A stretch of 13,954 nucleotides of DNA, taken from Actinomycetes bacterium. Its GTDB lineage: Bacteria > Actinomycetota > Actinomycetes > Actinomycetales > Cellulomonadaceae. The position numbers were made by a program, and so were the translations under genes. Numbering within the stretch: position 1 is the stretch's first letter; every line of letters begins with the position of its first letter. The notes under the pieces were generated by a model. It did no database searches and was not told the DNA's origin. It saw only the letters and a program-made list of their open reading frames with translations. The stretch covers positions 1 to 13,954 of the forward strand of contig JAEWQZ010000288.1 of assembly GCA_023460255.1 (NCBI GenBank), read 5' to 3'. Below are positions 1 to 6,952 of this stretch, in pieces.

Positions 1-94
1 CCCCGGCGGTGGGCGACCCGGCGGCGGCCCGCCCCCGACGCCGCAGCCCCGGCATGGAGAGCCGCGGCCGCCCCGGAACGCGCACGCGCACCAT
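1..94 (-). CDS. Partial ABC transporter permease (probable MacB/FtsX type), N-terminal end only
   Basis: The frame starting with ATG at 94-92 stays open to the window edge, giving about 31 codons of a very basic, Arg/Gly/Pro-rich N-terminus beginning MVRVRVPGRPRLSMPGLRRR. The ATG overlaps the TGA of the ATPase gene by one base. It is preceded by a good ribosome-binding site (GGAGGT, complement of 101-106) with a 6-nt spacer. Known context: adaptor plus LolD/MacB-type ATPase genes are normally followed by an FtsX-like permease gene, and an Arg-rich cytosolic tail before the first membrane helix is usual there. No membrane segment is visible in this fragment, so permease identity rests on context and start signals. 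It could also be a different third operon gene. Confidence 0.6.
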   Translation of the reverse strand, partial: MVRVRVPGRPRLSMPGLRRRGRAAAGSPTAG

Positions 95-771
95 CACGCC
101 ACCTCCGTGAGGGTCCCGTCGGCGATGCGCACCTGGCGCTGCGCCCGGGCCGAGACGGCGGCGTCGTGGGTGATGACGACCAGCGTCAGGCCGTCGGCGT
201 GCAGGTCGGCGAAGAGGTCCAGCACGCCCTCGGAGGTGACGGAGTCCAGGTTGCCCGTCGGCTCGTCGGCCAGCAGGACGTGCGGCTGGGAGATGACGGC
301 GCGTGCCACCGCGACGCGCTGCCGCTCGCCGCCGGAGAGCACCGTCGGCATGAACTCCAGCCGGTGCGACAGCCCTACCCGGTCGAGGGCCGCCAGCGCC
401 CGGTCGCGCCGCTCGGCGCGCGGCACCCCGCTGTAGAGCGTCGCGAGCAGCACGTTGTCCAGCACCGTGCGGTGCGGGAGCAGGTGGAAGGCCTGGAAGA
501 CGAAGCCGATCCTGCCGCCACGCAGGCGGGCGCGCTCGTGCTCGCTCACCGTCGCGGTCGAGACGCCGTCGAGCAGGAAGTCCCCGGCGGTCGGCCGGTC
601 GAGCAGCCCCAGGATGTGCAGGAGCGTCGACTTCCCGGAGCCCGACGGGCCGACGATCGACACGTACTCCCCGCGGTCCACCACGAGGTCGACGCGTCGG
701 AGCGCCTCCACGGGCGGGGTGCCCGGGAACGTGCGCGACAGACCGCGCAGGTCGATGACGGGGGCGCTCAT
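94..771 (-). CDS. ABC transporter ATP-binding protein, LolD/MacB type
   Basis: This 225-aa protein is a complete nucleotide-binding subunit that would sit on the inner face of the membrane and power the exporter. Visible motifs are Walker A GPSGSGKST (41-49), the Q-loop glutamine (about 93, FQAFHLLP), signature LSGGERQR (145-152), Walker B LLADEP with Asp169/Glu170, D-loop GNLD (173-176), and the switch His202 in ITHD. The length and the LLADEPTGNLD stretch are typical of the MacB/LolD/FtsE class rather than importers. The ATG overlaps the adaptor stop codon as ATGA, with GGAGGG directly before it, so translation is probably coupled to the adaptor. The stop codon overlaps the start of the putative permease. 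No catalytic residue is missing. Class is certain; the substrate cannot be told from the sequence. Confidence 0.95.
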   Translation of the reverse strand: MSAPVIDLRGLSRTFPGTPPVEALRRVDLVVDRGEYVSIVGPSGSGKSTLLHILGLLDRPTAGDFLLDGVSTATVSEHERARLRGGRIGFVFQAFHLLPHRTVLDNVLLATLYSGVPRAERRDRALAALDRVGLSHRLEFMPTVLSGGERQRVAVARAVISQPHVLLADEPTGNLDSVTSEGVLDLFADLHADGLTLVVITHDAAVSARAQRQVRIADGTLTEVA

Positions 772-2390
772 CCCTCCGCCGGCTCTTCCGTCGCCTCGTC
801 GTCCGGCTCCTCCTCCGACTCGCCGTCGTCCTCGGAGCCCGAGGACGCACCGCGGTCGGTGGCGCCGGCGACGCCGACCACCACCTGGTCGCCGATCTCC
901 AGCGACCCCTCGATCGGCGTCACCTCGACGTAGCCCTTCGCGGCCAGCCCCGTCTCCACGGTGACGAGGCGGGGCGTGGTCGCGCCGTCGTCGAGCACCT
1001 CGACACGGGACTCGCCGCCGGGCCCGGCCGAGAGCGCGGCCAGCGGGACGGCCATCACGGCGCCGTCGGTCGAGCCCACCGGGATCCGGATCCGCACGTT
1101 GGAGCCCTGGAGCATCCAGCGCTGCTCCTCGGTCAGCTCACCGGGGATGACGACGATGCGGCGGCGGTTCGGGTCGGCCGGGCTGCCGCCCTCACCGCCC
1201 TCGCCCTCCTCGGCCTCGGCCAGGCCGACGGAGGCGACGGTGCCGGTGACCTCCACGCCGTCGGGCAGCGTGATGACCACCTCGGAGCCCTCGGCGATCA
1301 GCTCGGCGTCGTTGACGTCGGCGCTCGCCTCGATCTGGAGCGTGGCGCCCGACACCGTCATCACCGGCGTGCCGGCGATCATCGACCCACGACGCACCTC
1401 GACGGAGTCGACGCGGCGCGGGGTGGTGGCCAGGTAGACGACCTCGCTCGCCGGGAACGGCGTGAGGACGGCGGCCTGCGCCTGCGCCAGCGCGGCCTGG
1501 GCGTCGCCCAGGGCCCGCTGGGCGCTGGTCACGGCCGCGCGGAGCTCGGTGGTGTCGGGCCGGTACGCGAGGCTCCGGGCGACAGTGGCGACCTGCACGG
1601 CGCCCTGCGCCTCGGCGACGTCGCCCGTCGGGCAGGGGTCGTGGGGCTCGGGCTGTGCCTGGCACGTCGCGAAGGTGGCCTGGGCGTCGGTGAGCCGTGC
1701 CTGGGCCGTGGCGAGCGCGGCGTCGGCCTCCACGCGGGCCTGCGGGCTGCCCGCGGTGGCGAGCGCCCGCTGGGCCGCGGCGACCTGCTCCTGTGCCGCG
1801 GTGACGCCCTCGCGGGCCATGTCGACGGCCCCCTCGGCCTCCTCGCCGACCGACGGCGCGGGGTAGCCGACCTTCGCGTACAGCGCGCGGACAGCGGCGG
1901 CGGCGCTCGCGTCGTAGACGTTCGAGGTCGCGTTCCCGGCGTCGATGCCGAGGGCCGCCAGGGCGGCCCGCAGCTGGACGACGTCGGGCCCGGAGACGCC
2001 CGCCCGCAGCGTCCGGTACACCGGGAGCTCGCCGGTGAGCAGGATCACCGGCCGTCCGGTGACCTCGAGGACGACCGAGCCCGCGACGATGTCGGTACCG
2101 ACCTCGGGCACCTGCCCGGTGACGACCGCCGGGCCGCCGATGTCCCCGGTCTCGAGCGTGATGCTCACCGGGTCCTCGTAGATCGCGTCGCCGCGGATGA
2201 CGACGTCGTTCGTCAGCTCGCGCTCCTCGACGGGCACGGTGATGGGGCCGGCCGGCGGCGCCGACGCGTTCGCGGCCGCCTCCGCCGGGGAGACGATCAG
2301 GCGGCTCAGCCCGATGCCCGCGGCGAGCGAGACGACCGCCGTCACGGCGACGATCCAGATGGTCCGGGTGGAGCCGGTGACTGCCCTCAC
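768..2390 (-). CDS. Membrane-fusion (HlyD/MacA-like) adaptor with peptidoglycan-binding-like domain
   Basis: This 540-aa protein is the extracytoplasmic adaptor of the exporter. It has one N-terminal membrane helix (about 11-33). A stretch at about 127-176 resembles a PG_binding_1 domain (LRAGVSGPDVVQLRAALAALG). Two Ala/Gln/Glu-rich coiled-coil arms follow (about 181-241 and 257-310). The tip between the arms carries Cys243 and Cys253, which may form a disulfide. A beta-rich barrel and membrane-proximal part covers about 318-510, and the last 30 residues are an acidic Ser/Glu/Asp tail. In Gram-positive relatives such adaptors lack an outer-membrane partner, and the wall-binding domain may anchor them. 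The start is GTG at 2390-2388, with AAAGAGG (complement of 2398-2404) 7 nt upstream. The gene lies 99 nt after the lipoprotein gene ending at 2490 and overlaps the ATPase by 4 nt. Confidence 0.9.
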   Translation of the reverse strand: MRAVTGSTRTIWIVAVTAVVSLAAGIGLSRLIVSPAEAAANASAPPAGPITVPVEERELTNDVVIRGDAIYEDPVSITLETGDIGGPAVVTGQVPEVGTDIVAGSVVLEVTGRPVILLTGELPVYRTLRAGVSGPDVVQLRAALAALGIDAGNATSNVYDASAAAAVRALYAKVGYPAPSVGEEAEGAVDMAREGVTAAQEQVAAAQRALATAGSPQARVEADAALATAQARLTDAQATFATCQAQPEPHDPCPTGDVAEAQGAVQVATVARSLAYRPDTTELRAAVTSAQRALGDAQAALAQAQAAVLTPFPASEVVYLATTPRRVDSVEVRRGSMIAGTPVMTVSGATLQIEASADVNDAELIAEGSEVVITLPDGVEVTGTVASVGLAEAEEGEGGEGGSPADPNRRRIVVIPGELTEEQRWMLQGSNVRIRIPVGSTDGAVMAVPLAALSAGPGGESRVEVLDDGATTPRLVTVETGLAAKGYVEVTPIEGSLEIGDQVVVGVAGATDRGASSGSEDDGESEEEPDDEATEEPAEG

Positions 2391-2489
2391 GATCCTGCCT
2401 CTTTCCTCGTGCTCTTCGGTTCAGCACCGGATGCTTCGTGTGCCGGACGGCGGTGGGATCGGCCCGCGGGGTGGCGGCGCCTACGCGTG
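2391..2489. other. Short intergenic spacer between lipoprotein 1 and the exporter adaptor
   Basis: This 99-nt gap separates the TGA of the lipoprotein gene from the GTG of the adaptor on the minus strand. It contains the adaptor ribosome-binding site (complement of 2398-2404). I see no TAnnnT -10 box on the minus strand and no convincing hairpin, so readthrough from the lipoprotein genes into the exporter genes is plausible but not shown. Confidence 0.4.
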
Positions 2490-3425
2490 TCAGCCATTCC
2501 CGGCCCCCGGCCCACGTGCGACCTCCAGCTCGCGGGCAGCCTCCCATAGCGCGTCGAGCTCCGTGCGGTTCGCCGCGTAGAACTCGCGCTGGTACTCCGC
2601 GACCGCGTCCGCCAGCACTGTCGGGTAGCGGGCGTCGGTCTGGCAGCCGACGTCGGCGACCGCCATGGCGATCTCCACTTCACGGGCCTCGGCCCGCGCC
2701 GCGTCGTCCGTCGCGGCGTTCCACCGCGCGTACGCCGCCTCGGCGGCGGCCTGTGGTGTGGCCAGGTCCGGGTACCCCGCGTCGGCCATGCAGGACGACC
2801 ACCGGGCGGCGGCCTCGGCCACCCGCGGGTCCGCGTAGGCGGACTCCCAGCTCTCGCGCGCCCCCCGCAGGTACGTCTCGCGGGCGGTACCGAGCGCGCT
2901 CTCGGCGACCTCCACCTCGTGCCGCGCCCAGCCCTGGCAGCCCTGCCGCTCCGGCTCGACGGGCTCGTCCTGGTCCTGCGGGCCCCACAGCGCGAGGGTG
3001 TACTGCTCGAGCTCGGCCTCGCCCATCGCCGCGACGATCGCCTCGTTGGGGTCCCGCGGCGCCGTGGCCTGCGCCAGGGCGGCGACCTGGCCGTAGGGGT
3101 CGGTGCTGGCGCCGTATCCCCACCGCTCGGCGAAGGCGAGGGTGCCCGGCTCCTCCTCCGGCTCGGCCAGCTCGAGGTCGAGGCCGGTCCGCACCGGGAC
3201 GTACTCGAAGCCCGCCTCCGCCATGCAGGCCGCGACGTGCTCCTGGATCCGCAGCTCGGTCTCGTCCTCGTCCCCGTAGGCGAGGAGCTCGGCCATCTGG
3301 TCCAGCGGTCCCGGCTCCACCGACGCCACGGGCGCCGGGGCGTCGCCCGAGCAGCCCGCCAGCACGGCCACCGCCGCGACGAGGGTCGCGGCGGTGACGG
3401 CGGCGGCGGTCGGGACGGCCGTCAT
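2490..3425 (-). CDS. Secreted lipoprotein of unknown paralogous family, copy 1 (next to exporter)
   Basis: This predicted 311-aa lipoprotein has an N-terminal hydrophobic stretch ending in lipobox LAGC, lipidated Cys25, so it should sit on the outer face of the membrane. It shares the family pattern: Cys67 in CMAEAGFEY, RWGYG (101-105), DPN (125-127), Cys163 in GCQGWARHE, Cys212 in WSSCMADAGY, Cys261 after EIAMAVADVG, then an amphipathic tail with EFYAANRTELDALW. The start is ATG at 3425-3423, overlapping the upstream stop as ATGA. A longer open frame upstream in the same phase is an out-of-frame reading of the neighbouring gene and has no signal peptide. No strong ribosome-binding site precedes the ATG, which fits coupled translation. 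I do not recognise a named domain, and no enzyme motif is visible. Confidence 0.88.
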   Translation of the reverse strand: MTAVPTAAAVTAATLVAAVAVLAGCSGDAPAPVASVEPGPLDQMAELLAYGDEDETELRIQEHVAACMAEAGFEYVPVRTGLDLELAEPEEEPGTLAFAERWGYGASTDPYGQVAALAQATAPRDPNEAIVAAMGEAELEQYTLALWGPQDQDEPVEPERQGCQGWARHEVEVAESALGTARETYLRGARESWESAYADPRVAEAAARWSSCMADAGYPDLATPQAAAEAAYARWNAATDDAARAEAREVEIAMAVADVGCQTDARYPTVLADAVAEYQREFYAANRTELDALWEAARELEVARGPGAGNG

Positions 3426-4363
3426 CCGCCGTCCCCGTACCGCTCGACCCACGCGTCCAGCTCGTCGCGGTGCGCGTCGACGTACTCGGCCTGCGCGGCG
3501 TTGCGGACGCGCGCGACGACGGCGTCGTACCCGACCTCGTCGCGGCAGTCCCAGTCGGCGACCGCGAGGGCGCGCTCCTCGGCCGCCCACTCGCGGTTCG
3601 CCGCGTCGACCACGCTGGAGTCGATGCCCGGCCCGCCGCCGCCCAGCTCGTCCATGCGGGACTGGACCTCGGCGAACCACCACTCGGCGGTGGCGCGGCC
3701 GTCGGTCAGCCCGGCGTACCCGGCGTCCGCCATGCAGCCGACGTACTCGGCGTCCGCCTCGGCGACGTCCGGGTCGCCCGGCACCACCTCGGTGTCGATG
3801 CGCTCGATCTCGGCGGCGAGGGCCTCGTACGTCGGGTCCGCCAGCCCGCCCGCGGCCTGGAGCTCCAGGTACGCCTGGCCCTGGCAGCCGGCGTGCTCGG
3901 CCCAGTCCTCGTCGCCGGACGCCTCGGTCGGGTCGCCGAGGAACGCCGCCTCCCATGCCTCGAGCTCCGCCGGCGACATCGACGCCAGGAGCTCGGCGTT
4001 CGGGTCGTCCGACGGGCTGACCACTGTCGTCGACGCCGGGTCCTGAGTGGTCAGGCCCCAGCCCCACTCCGCCGCGCGCTCGCGCGTGCCGGCGTCCTCG
4101 ACCTCGACGGAGATGAGGCTGCCGAGGTCGATGCGGTACTCGAAGCCGGCCTCCGCCATGCACGCGGCGATGGACTCCTGCATCGCGCGGTCCATCCGGG
4201 CGACGCGCTCCTCGCCGGCGCCGAGCACCAGGTCGAGGTACTCGTCGGCCGGTCCGACGGCGTCGGGCGCCTCCTCGTCGGCCGAGCAGCCGGCCACGCC
4301 GACGACGGCGAGCGCGACGAGCCCGGCGACGACGGCGGGCCGGGGCGGGATCGGCAGGCTCAT
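3422..4363 (-). CDS. Secreted lipoprotein of unknown paralogous family, copy 2
   Basis: This predicted 313-aa protein has signal peptide and lipobox VAGC with lipidated Cys26. The family signature is present: Cys68 in ACMAEAGFEY, AEWGWGLTT (98-106, where paralogues have WGYG or YGYG), DPN (120-122), Cys160 in GCQGQAY, Cys210 in GCMADAGY, ALAVAD followed by Cys273 in CRDEVGYD, and a C-terminal HRDELDAW segment. The His-Glu after the third cysteine block in copies 1, 3 and 4 is replaced here by Leu-Glu. The ATG at 4363-4361 overlaps the stop of copy 3 as ATGA, and its own stop overlaps the start of copy 1 the same way. No good ribosome-binding site is visible, so coupling within a three-gene unit is likely. 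Function unknown. Confidence 0.88.
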   Translation of the reverse strand: MSLPIPPRPAVVAGLVALAVVGVAGCSADEEAPDAVGPADEYLDLVLGAGEERVARMDRAMQESIAACMAEAGFEYRIDLGSLISVEVEDAGTRERAAEWGWGLTTQDPASTTVVSPSDDPNAELLASMSPAELEAWEAAFLGDPTEASGDEDWAEHAGCQGQAYLELQAAGGLADPTYEALAAEIERIDTEVVPGDPDVAEADAEYVGCMADAGYAGLTDGRATAEWWFAEVQSRMDELGGGGPGIDSSVVDAANREWAAEERALAVADWDCRDEVGYDAVVARVRNAAQAEYVDAHRDELDAWVERYGDGG

Positions 4364-5430
4364 CCGACGGCGCCGACCGTCTGGGACTCGACCCACCGCT
4401 CGAGCTCGTCCTTGTGCTCGTCGTAGAACCGCTGCTGGTGGTCGAGGTTGATCTCGAGGAGGAGGTCGTCGTAGCCGACGTCCTCGCGGCAGGTGTAGTC
4501 GGCGACCGCGAGCTCGATCTCCTGCTCGGTGAACTCGCCCATCCGGCGCTTGATCTCCGCGTCCGCGGCCCGCCAGTCCTCGTCGGTGGCGTCGGGCGGG
4601 ATCTCCGCGTAGACCTCGTCCCAGATCGGCATGACGAGCTCGTTGATCAGCTCCTCGCCGTCGCCGACCTTGGTGACGTCGCCCTGCCCGGCGTCGGCCA
4701 TGCAGGACGCCCACTCGGCGTTGGCCTCCGTGACGCGGTCGTCCTCGTTGATGGCCTCCCACATGAGGTTCATCTCGTCCATGAGGCTCTGGAACTCCTC
4801 ACCGGTGCCGAAGGCGGCGTCGCCGTAGATCTCGTGCTGGGCGTAGCCGTAGCAGCCCATCTGGTCCCAGGTGGGCGGCACCCACTCGGCCTCGGGGTCG
4901 ATCGGCTCGTCCCAGGCGCTGCCGTGCAGGGCCGCGTAGTAGGCGGCCTGCTCGGACTCGCTCATCCCCGCGACGTACTCGCCGTTCGGGTCCTCCATGC
5001 CGGGGTCGATCGGCAGCGGCTCGGGCTCCAGACCCGGGTCGTCCATCTCCGGCTGCACGGTGATCCCGTAGCCCCACTGCTCGGCGAACTCGAGCGTGCC
5101 CCACGGGATCTCGTCCTCGCCGTCGGCGACGCGAGCCTCGTACATGACGGCGCCGGGGTCGACCGGGAAGTACTCGAAGCCCTCGTCGGACATGCACTCG
5201 GCGATGAGCTCCTGGACAGCCATCTCCTTCTCCCGGTACGCCTCCTCGTCGTAGGCGCCGGAGAGCTGCTCGAAGAGCTTGTCGAGGGCGCCCATGGGCG
5301 TCTCCTCGGGCTCCGGCTCCGACCCTCCGCCCTGGCAGCCCGTGAGGGCGACGGTCAGGGCGGCGCCGACGACGACGGCGCGTCGGACGGGGTGGTGACG
5401 GCGTCGTGTGCGGCGCGGCGTGGCGGTCAT
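4360..5430 (-). CDS. Secreted lipoprotein of unknown paralogous family, copy 3 (first of the coupled trio)
   Basis: This predicted 356-aa protein has a long, Arg/His-rich n-region, a hydrophobic core, and lipobox LTGC with Cys32. Family blocks are Cys79 in ECMSDEGFEY, FAEQWGYGIT (115-124), DPNGEYVAGMS (147-157), Cys193 in GCYGYAQHE, Cys243 in WASCMADAG, and Cys314 in AVADYTCREDVGYDDL, then an EHKDELERW tail. It is strongly acidic and rich in Trp/Tyr. The ATG at 5430 has a strong ribosome-binding site (AGGAGGG, complement of 5437-5443; 6-nt spacer), so this gene is probably the translational entry point for copies 3, 2 and 1, which are joined by ATGA overlaps. A ~300-nt leader with inverted repeats lies upstream. 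Function unknown. Confidence 0.9.
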   Translation of the reverse strand: MTATPRRTRRRHHPVRRAVVVGAALTVALTGCQGGGSEPEPEETPMGALDKLFEQLSGAYDEEAYREKEMAVQELIAECMSDEGFEYFPVDPGAVMYEARVADGEDEIPWGTLEFAEQWGYGITVQPEMDDPGLEPEPLPIDPGMEDPNGEYVAGMSESEQAAYYAALHGSAWDEPIDPEAEWVPPTWDQMGCYGYAQHEIYGDAAFGTGEEFQSLMDEMNLMWEAINEDDRVTEANAEWASCMADAGQGDVTKVGDGEELINELVMPIWDEVYAEIPPDATDEDWRAADAEIKRRMGEFTEQEIELAVADYTCREDVGYDDLLLEINLDHQQRFYDEHKDELERWVESQTVGAVG

Positions 5431-5436
5431 GGGTTT
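5431..5436 (-). promoter_or_regulatory. Spacer of the strong ribosome-binding site of lipoprotein 3 (AGGAGGG at 5437-5443)
   Basis: On the minus strand AGGAGGG occupies 5443-5437 and is separated from the ATG at 5430 by 6 nt. This is the strongest Shine-Dalgarno match in the lipoprotein cluster, while the two genes downstream lack one. It fixes the start and supports coupled translation of the trio. Confidence 0.7.
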
Positions 5437-5585
5437 CCCTCCTGCCCCGGGCCGGTCTCGCGTGGCCGGTCATGCCCGGTGGTGCGGATCGTCCTGGCGG
5501 GTCCTGTGCTGGTGACGGGCGGTGCTGGTGCTGCTGGTGGCGTCCTTCTTGTGTCGTGACAGGTCCGGATCCGACAGGTCGGCCG

Positions 5586-5611
5586 CGTGTCCGGATCACG
5601 ATCCGGACACG
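5586..5611. repeat. Perfect palindrome, 12-bp arms, 2-nt centre
   Basis: The arm CGTGTCCGGATC (5586-5597) is followed by AC and then the exact reverse complement (5600-5611). It lies in the non-coding gap about 120 nt past the lipoprotein 4 stop and about 155 nt before the lipoprotein 3 start. There is no T-tract, so it is not a canonical intrinsic terminator. A dimeric-regulator operator or a hairpin in the leader are both possible. Confidence 0.75.
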
Positions 5612-5729
5612 GTGGGCAGGAGCGAGCGCCGACGCGCGACGCGCCCTACCTCCTTGACGTTCGAGGGACCCGAAAGGTTGGTGCCGTCGGCGGCCCGGAT
5701 CCGTCGGAGGGCAGGGCCCGTCGGAGGGG

Positions 5730-6869
5730 TCAGCCGGCGTCGTCACGGTCGGCGGCGAGGGCCGCCATCCAGGACTGGATCTCGTCGGCGTGCTCGGCGA
5801 GGAACGCCAGCTGGTACTGGGTGTCCACGGAGCGCCTGACGTCGTCGTAGCCGGTCTCCGCCCGGCACCCGGCGTCGGCCACCGCCATCTCGATCTCGCG
5901 CGGGGTGATCGCCGCGACCGCCTCGTCGAAGGCCGCCTCGAGCGACGGTTCCGTCAGGCCCCGGCGGAGCGCCTCGCGGGCGGCGGCACCAGGGTCCGTC
6001 GGGAGCGTCGCCGACCCGCCCGCCGTGCCGTACACCTCGGCCCGCGCGGCCTCGACCTCGGCGGCGATCGCCGCCTCGCCGTCGCCCACCTTCGCGAGGC
6101 CGTCGAACCCGGCGTCGAGCATGCAGGCCGACCAGTCGCTGCTCGCCTGGGCGAGCCGCGGGTCGCCCTCGGCGTCGGCCATCATCTGGACCATCTCGTC
6201 CTGGAGCGCGGCGAAGGTGTCGTCCTCGATGCCGGTCGCGATGACCTCGTGCTGCGCGCGGCCCGTGCAACCCGCGGCCTGCCAGTCGTAGTCCTCGAGC
6301 GCCTCGCCGTCGGTGCCGTCGTCCGTGTCGGCCTCGTCGCCGTCGGCCTCCTGGCCGTCGGACGCCTCGCCGCCGGCCTCGACCGGGCCACCCGTGTACG
6401 CCTCGCCGTACAGCGCGGTGAGGTAGGCGTCGCGTTCGGCGTCGGACATCGCGGCGACGTACTCCTCGTTCGGGTCCGTGATCTCGTCGGTGCCGGACGT
6501 GAAGGGGTCCGTGGTGATCCCGTAGCCGTACTGCTCGGCGAACTCGGCGCTGCCGACCTGGAGGTCCAGGCCGGCCGAGAGATCGATCTCGAGAGAGGAG
6601 TAGTCGACCGGCGTGTACTCGAAGCCCTGCTCCGCCATGCACTCCGCGACGAGGTCCTCCATCTCCGCCAGCCGCCGCGAGACGTCCTCGCCCGACCAGT
6701 CCTTCAGGTACTCGCTGAACAGCGCCTCGAGCGGCGTCCCCTCGCGTTCGGACGGCGTGGGTGTGGGCTCCGGATCGTCGTCGCCCGAGCAGGCGGCGAG
6801 GGGGAGCGCGACGGCGGCCACGACGACGGCGGCGACGGTCGTGCGGAGGGCGGACGGGCGGGCGGGCAT
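5730..6869 (-). CDS. Secreted lipoprotein of unknown paralogous family, copy 4 (longest, acidic linker)
   Basis: This predicted 379-aa protein has signal peptide and lipobox LAAC with Cys27, followed by a short Asp/Pro/Thr linker. Family blocks are Cys77 in ECMAEQGFEYTPVDY, FAEQYGYGITT (110-120), DPNEEYVAAMSDAERDAY (132-149), Cys201 in GCTGRAQHEV, Cys249 in WSACMLDAGF, and EIEMAVADAGCRAETGYDDV with Cys335, then a Trp-containing tail. It differs from its paralogues by a low-complexity Gly/Glu/Asp insert at about 162-193. The ATG at 6869 has AGGAG (complement of 6876-6880) with a 6-nt spacer and a candidate -10 box further up, so it is probably transcribed separately from copy 5. A ~300-nt gap separates it from copy 3. 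Function unknown. Confidence 0.9.
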   Translation of the reverse strand: MPARPSALRTTVAAVVVAAVALPLAACSGDDDPEPTPTPSEREGTPLEALFSEYLKDWSGEDVSRRLAEMEDLVAECMAEQGFEYTPVDYSSLEIDLSAGLDLQVGSAEFAEQYGYGITTDPFTSGTDEITDPNEEYVAAMSDAERDAYLTALYGEAYTGGPVEAGGEASDGQEADGDEADTDDGTDGEALEDYDWQAAGCTGRAQHEVIATGIEDDTFAALQDEMVQMMADAEGDPRLAQASSDWSACMLDAGFDGLAKVGDGEAAIAAEVEAARAEVYGTAGGSATLPTDPGAAAREALRRGLTEPSLEAAFDEAVAAITPREIEMAVADAGCRAETGYDDVRRSVDTQYQLAFLAEHADEIQSWMAALAADRDDAG

Positions 6870-6892
6870 CGGGGACTCCTGTCGACGTCCCC

Positions 6893-6921
6893 ACGCTAAG
6901 CCGGTGTCGTGGCGGCGTCAT
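6893..6921 (-). promoter_or_regulatory. Candidate promoter for lipoprotein 4
   Basis: On the minus strand TAGCGT (complement of 6893-6898) matches the actinobacterial TAnnnT -10 pattern. ATGACG (complement of 6916-6921) sits 17 nt further upstream as a weak -35. Transcription would start about 15-17 nt before the ATG, leaving room for the AGGAG site at 6876-6880. Confidence 0.4.
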
Positions 6922-6937
6922 CGTCCTCGCGGACGAT
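6920..6937. other. Small hairpin downstream of lipoprotein 5
   Basis: ATCGTCC (6920-6926), loop TCGC and GGACGAT (6931-6937) form a perfect 7-bp stem 15 nt past the stop of the gene ending at 6953. No T-run follows. It touches the proposed -35 of the next gene, so it may be a weak terminator, a regulator site, or chance. Confidence 0.3.
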
Positions 6938-6952
6938 CCGCGGCGTCGGCCC

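Larger units (their letters stand above)
5431..5729. other. Non-coding ~300-nt region between lipoprotein 4 and lipoprotein 3, with several repeats
   Basis: No credible coding frame is present. The only TA step in these 299 nt is at 5647-5648, so no TAnnnT box is visible for the downstream gene on the minus strand. Structured elements seen are: a 12-bp-arm palindrome at 5586-5611; the direct repeat GACAGGTC at 5558-5565 and 5573-5580 flanking CGGATCC; a TGTC-GT-GACA palindrome at 5552-5561; the direct repeat CCGTCGGAGG at 5701-5710 and 5718-5727, just past the stop of lipoprotein 4; and three CCGGATC copies. The region could hold a terminator, an unusual promoter, or regulator sites. Confidence 0.6.

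Noticed and set aside
1192..2547. Minus-strand Arg/Gly-rich frame (451 codons) overlapping the adaptor gene
   Set aside because: It is an alternative phase of the adaptor, with low-complexity RRG/GRR composition typical of the wrong frame in this GC range.
4414..5559. Long plus-strand open frame (381 codons) opposite lipoprotein 3
   Set aside because: It lies antisense to a gene with a signal peptide, ribosome-binding site and conserved paralogue blocks. Its Val/Leu/Asp/His-rich composition is the expected mirror of GC-rich codons, and equivalent frames lie opposite the other copies.
5644..5652. AAGGAGG-like stretch on the minus strand (near 5648-5655) as the ribosome-binding site of a small gene
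   Set aside because: No ATG, GTG or TTG follows within a usable distance on that strand.
5654..5682. TTGACG at 5654 as the -35 of a plus-strand promoter
   Set aside because: No TAnnnT box lies 16-19 nt downstream, and no plus-strand gene follows before 9359.
5790..6899. Plus-strand open frame (369 codons) opposite lipoprotein 4
   Set aside because: It is an antisense shadow with the same composition bias and has no domain or ribosome-binding site.
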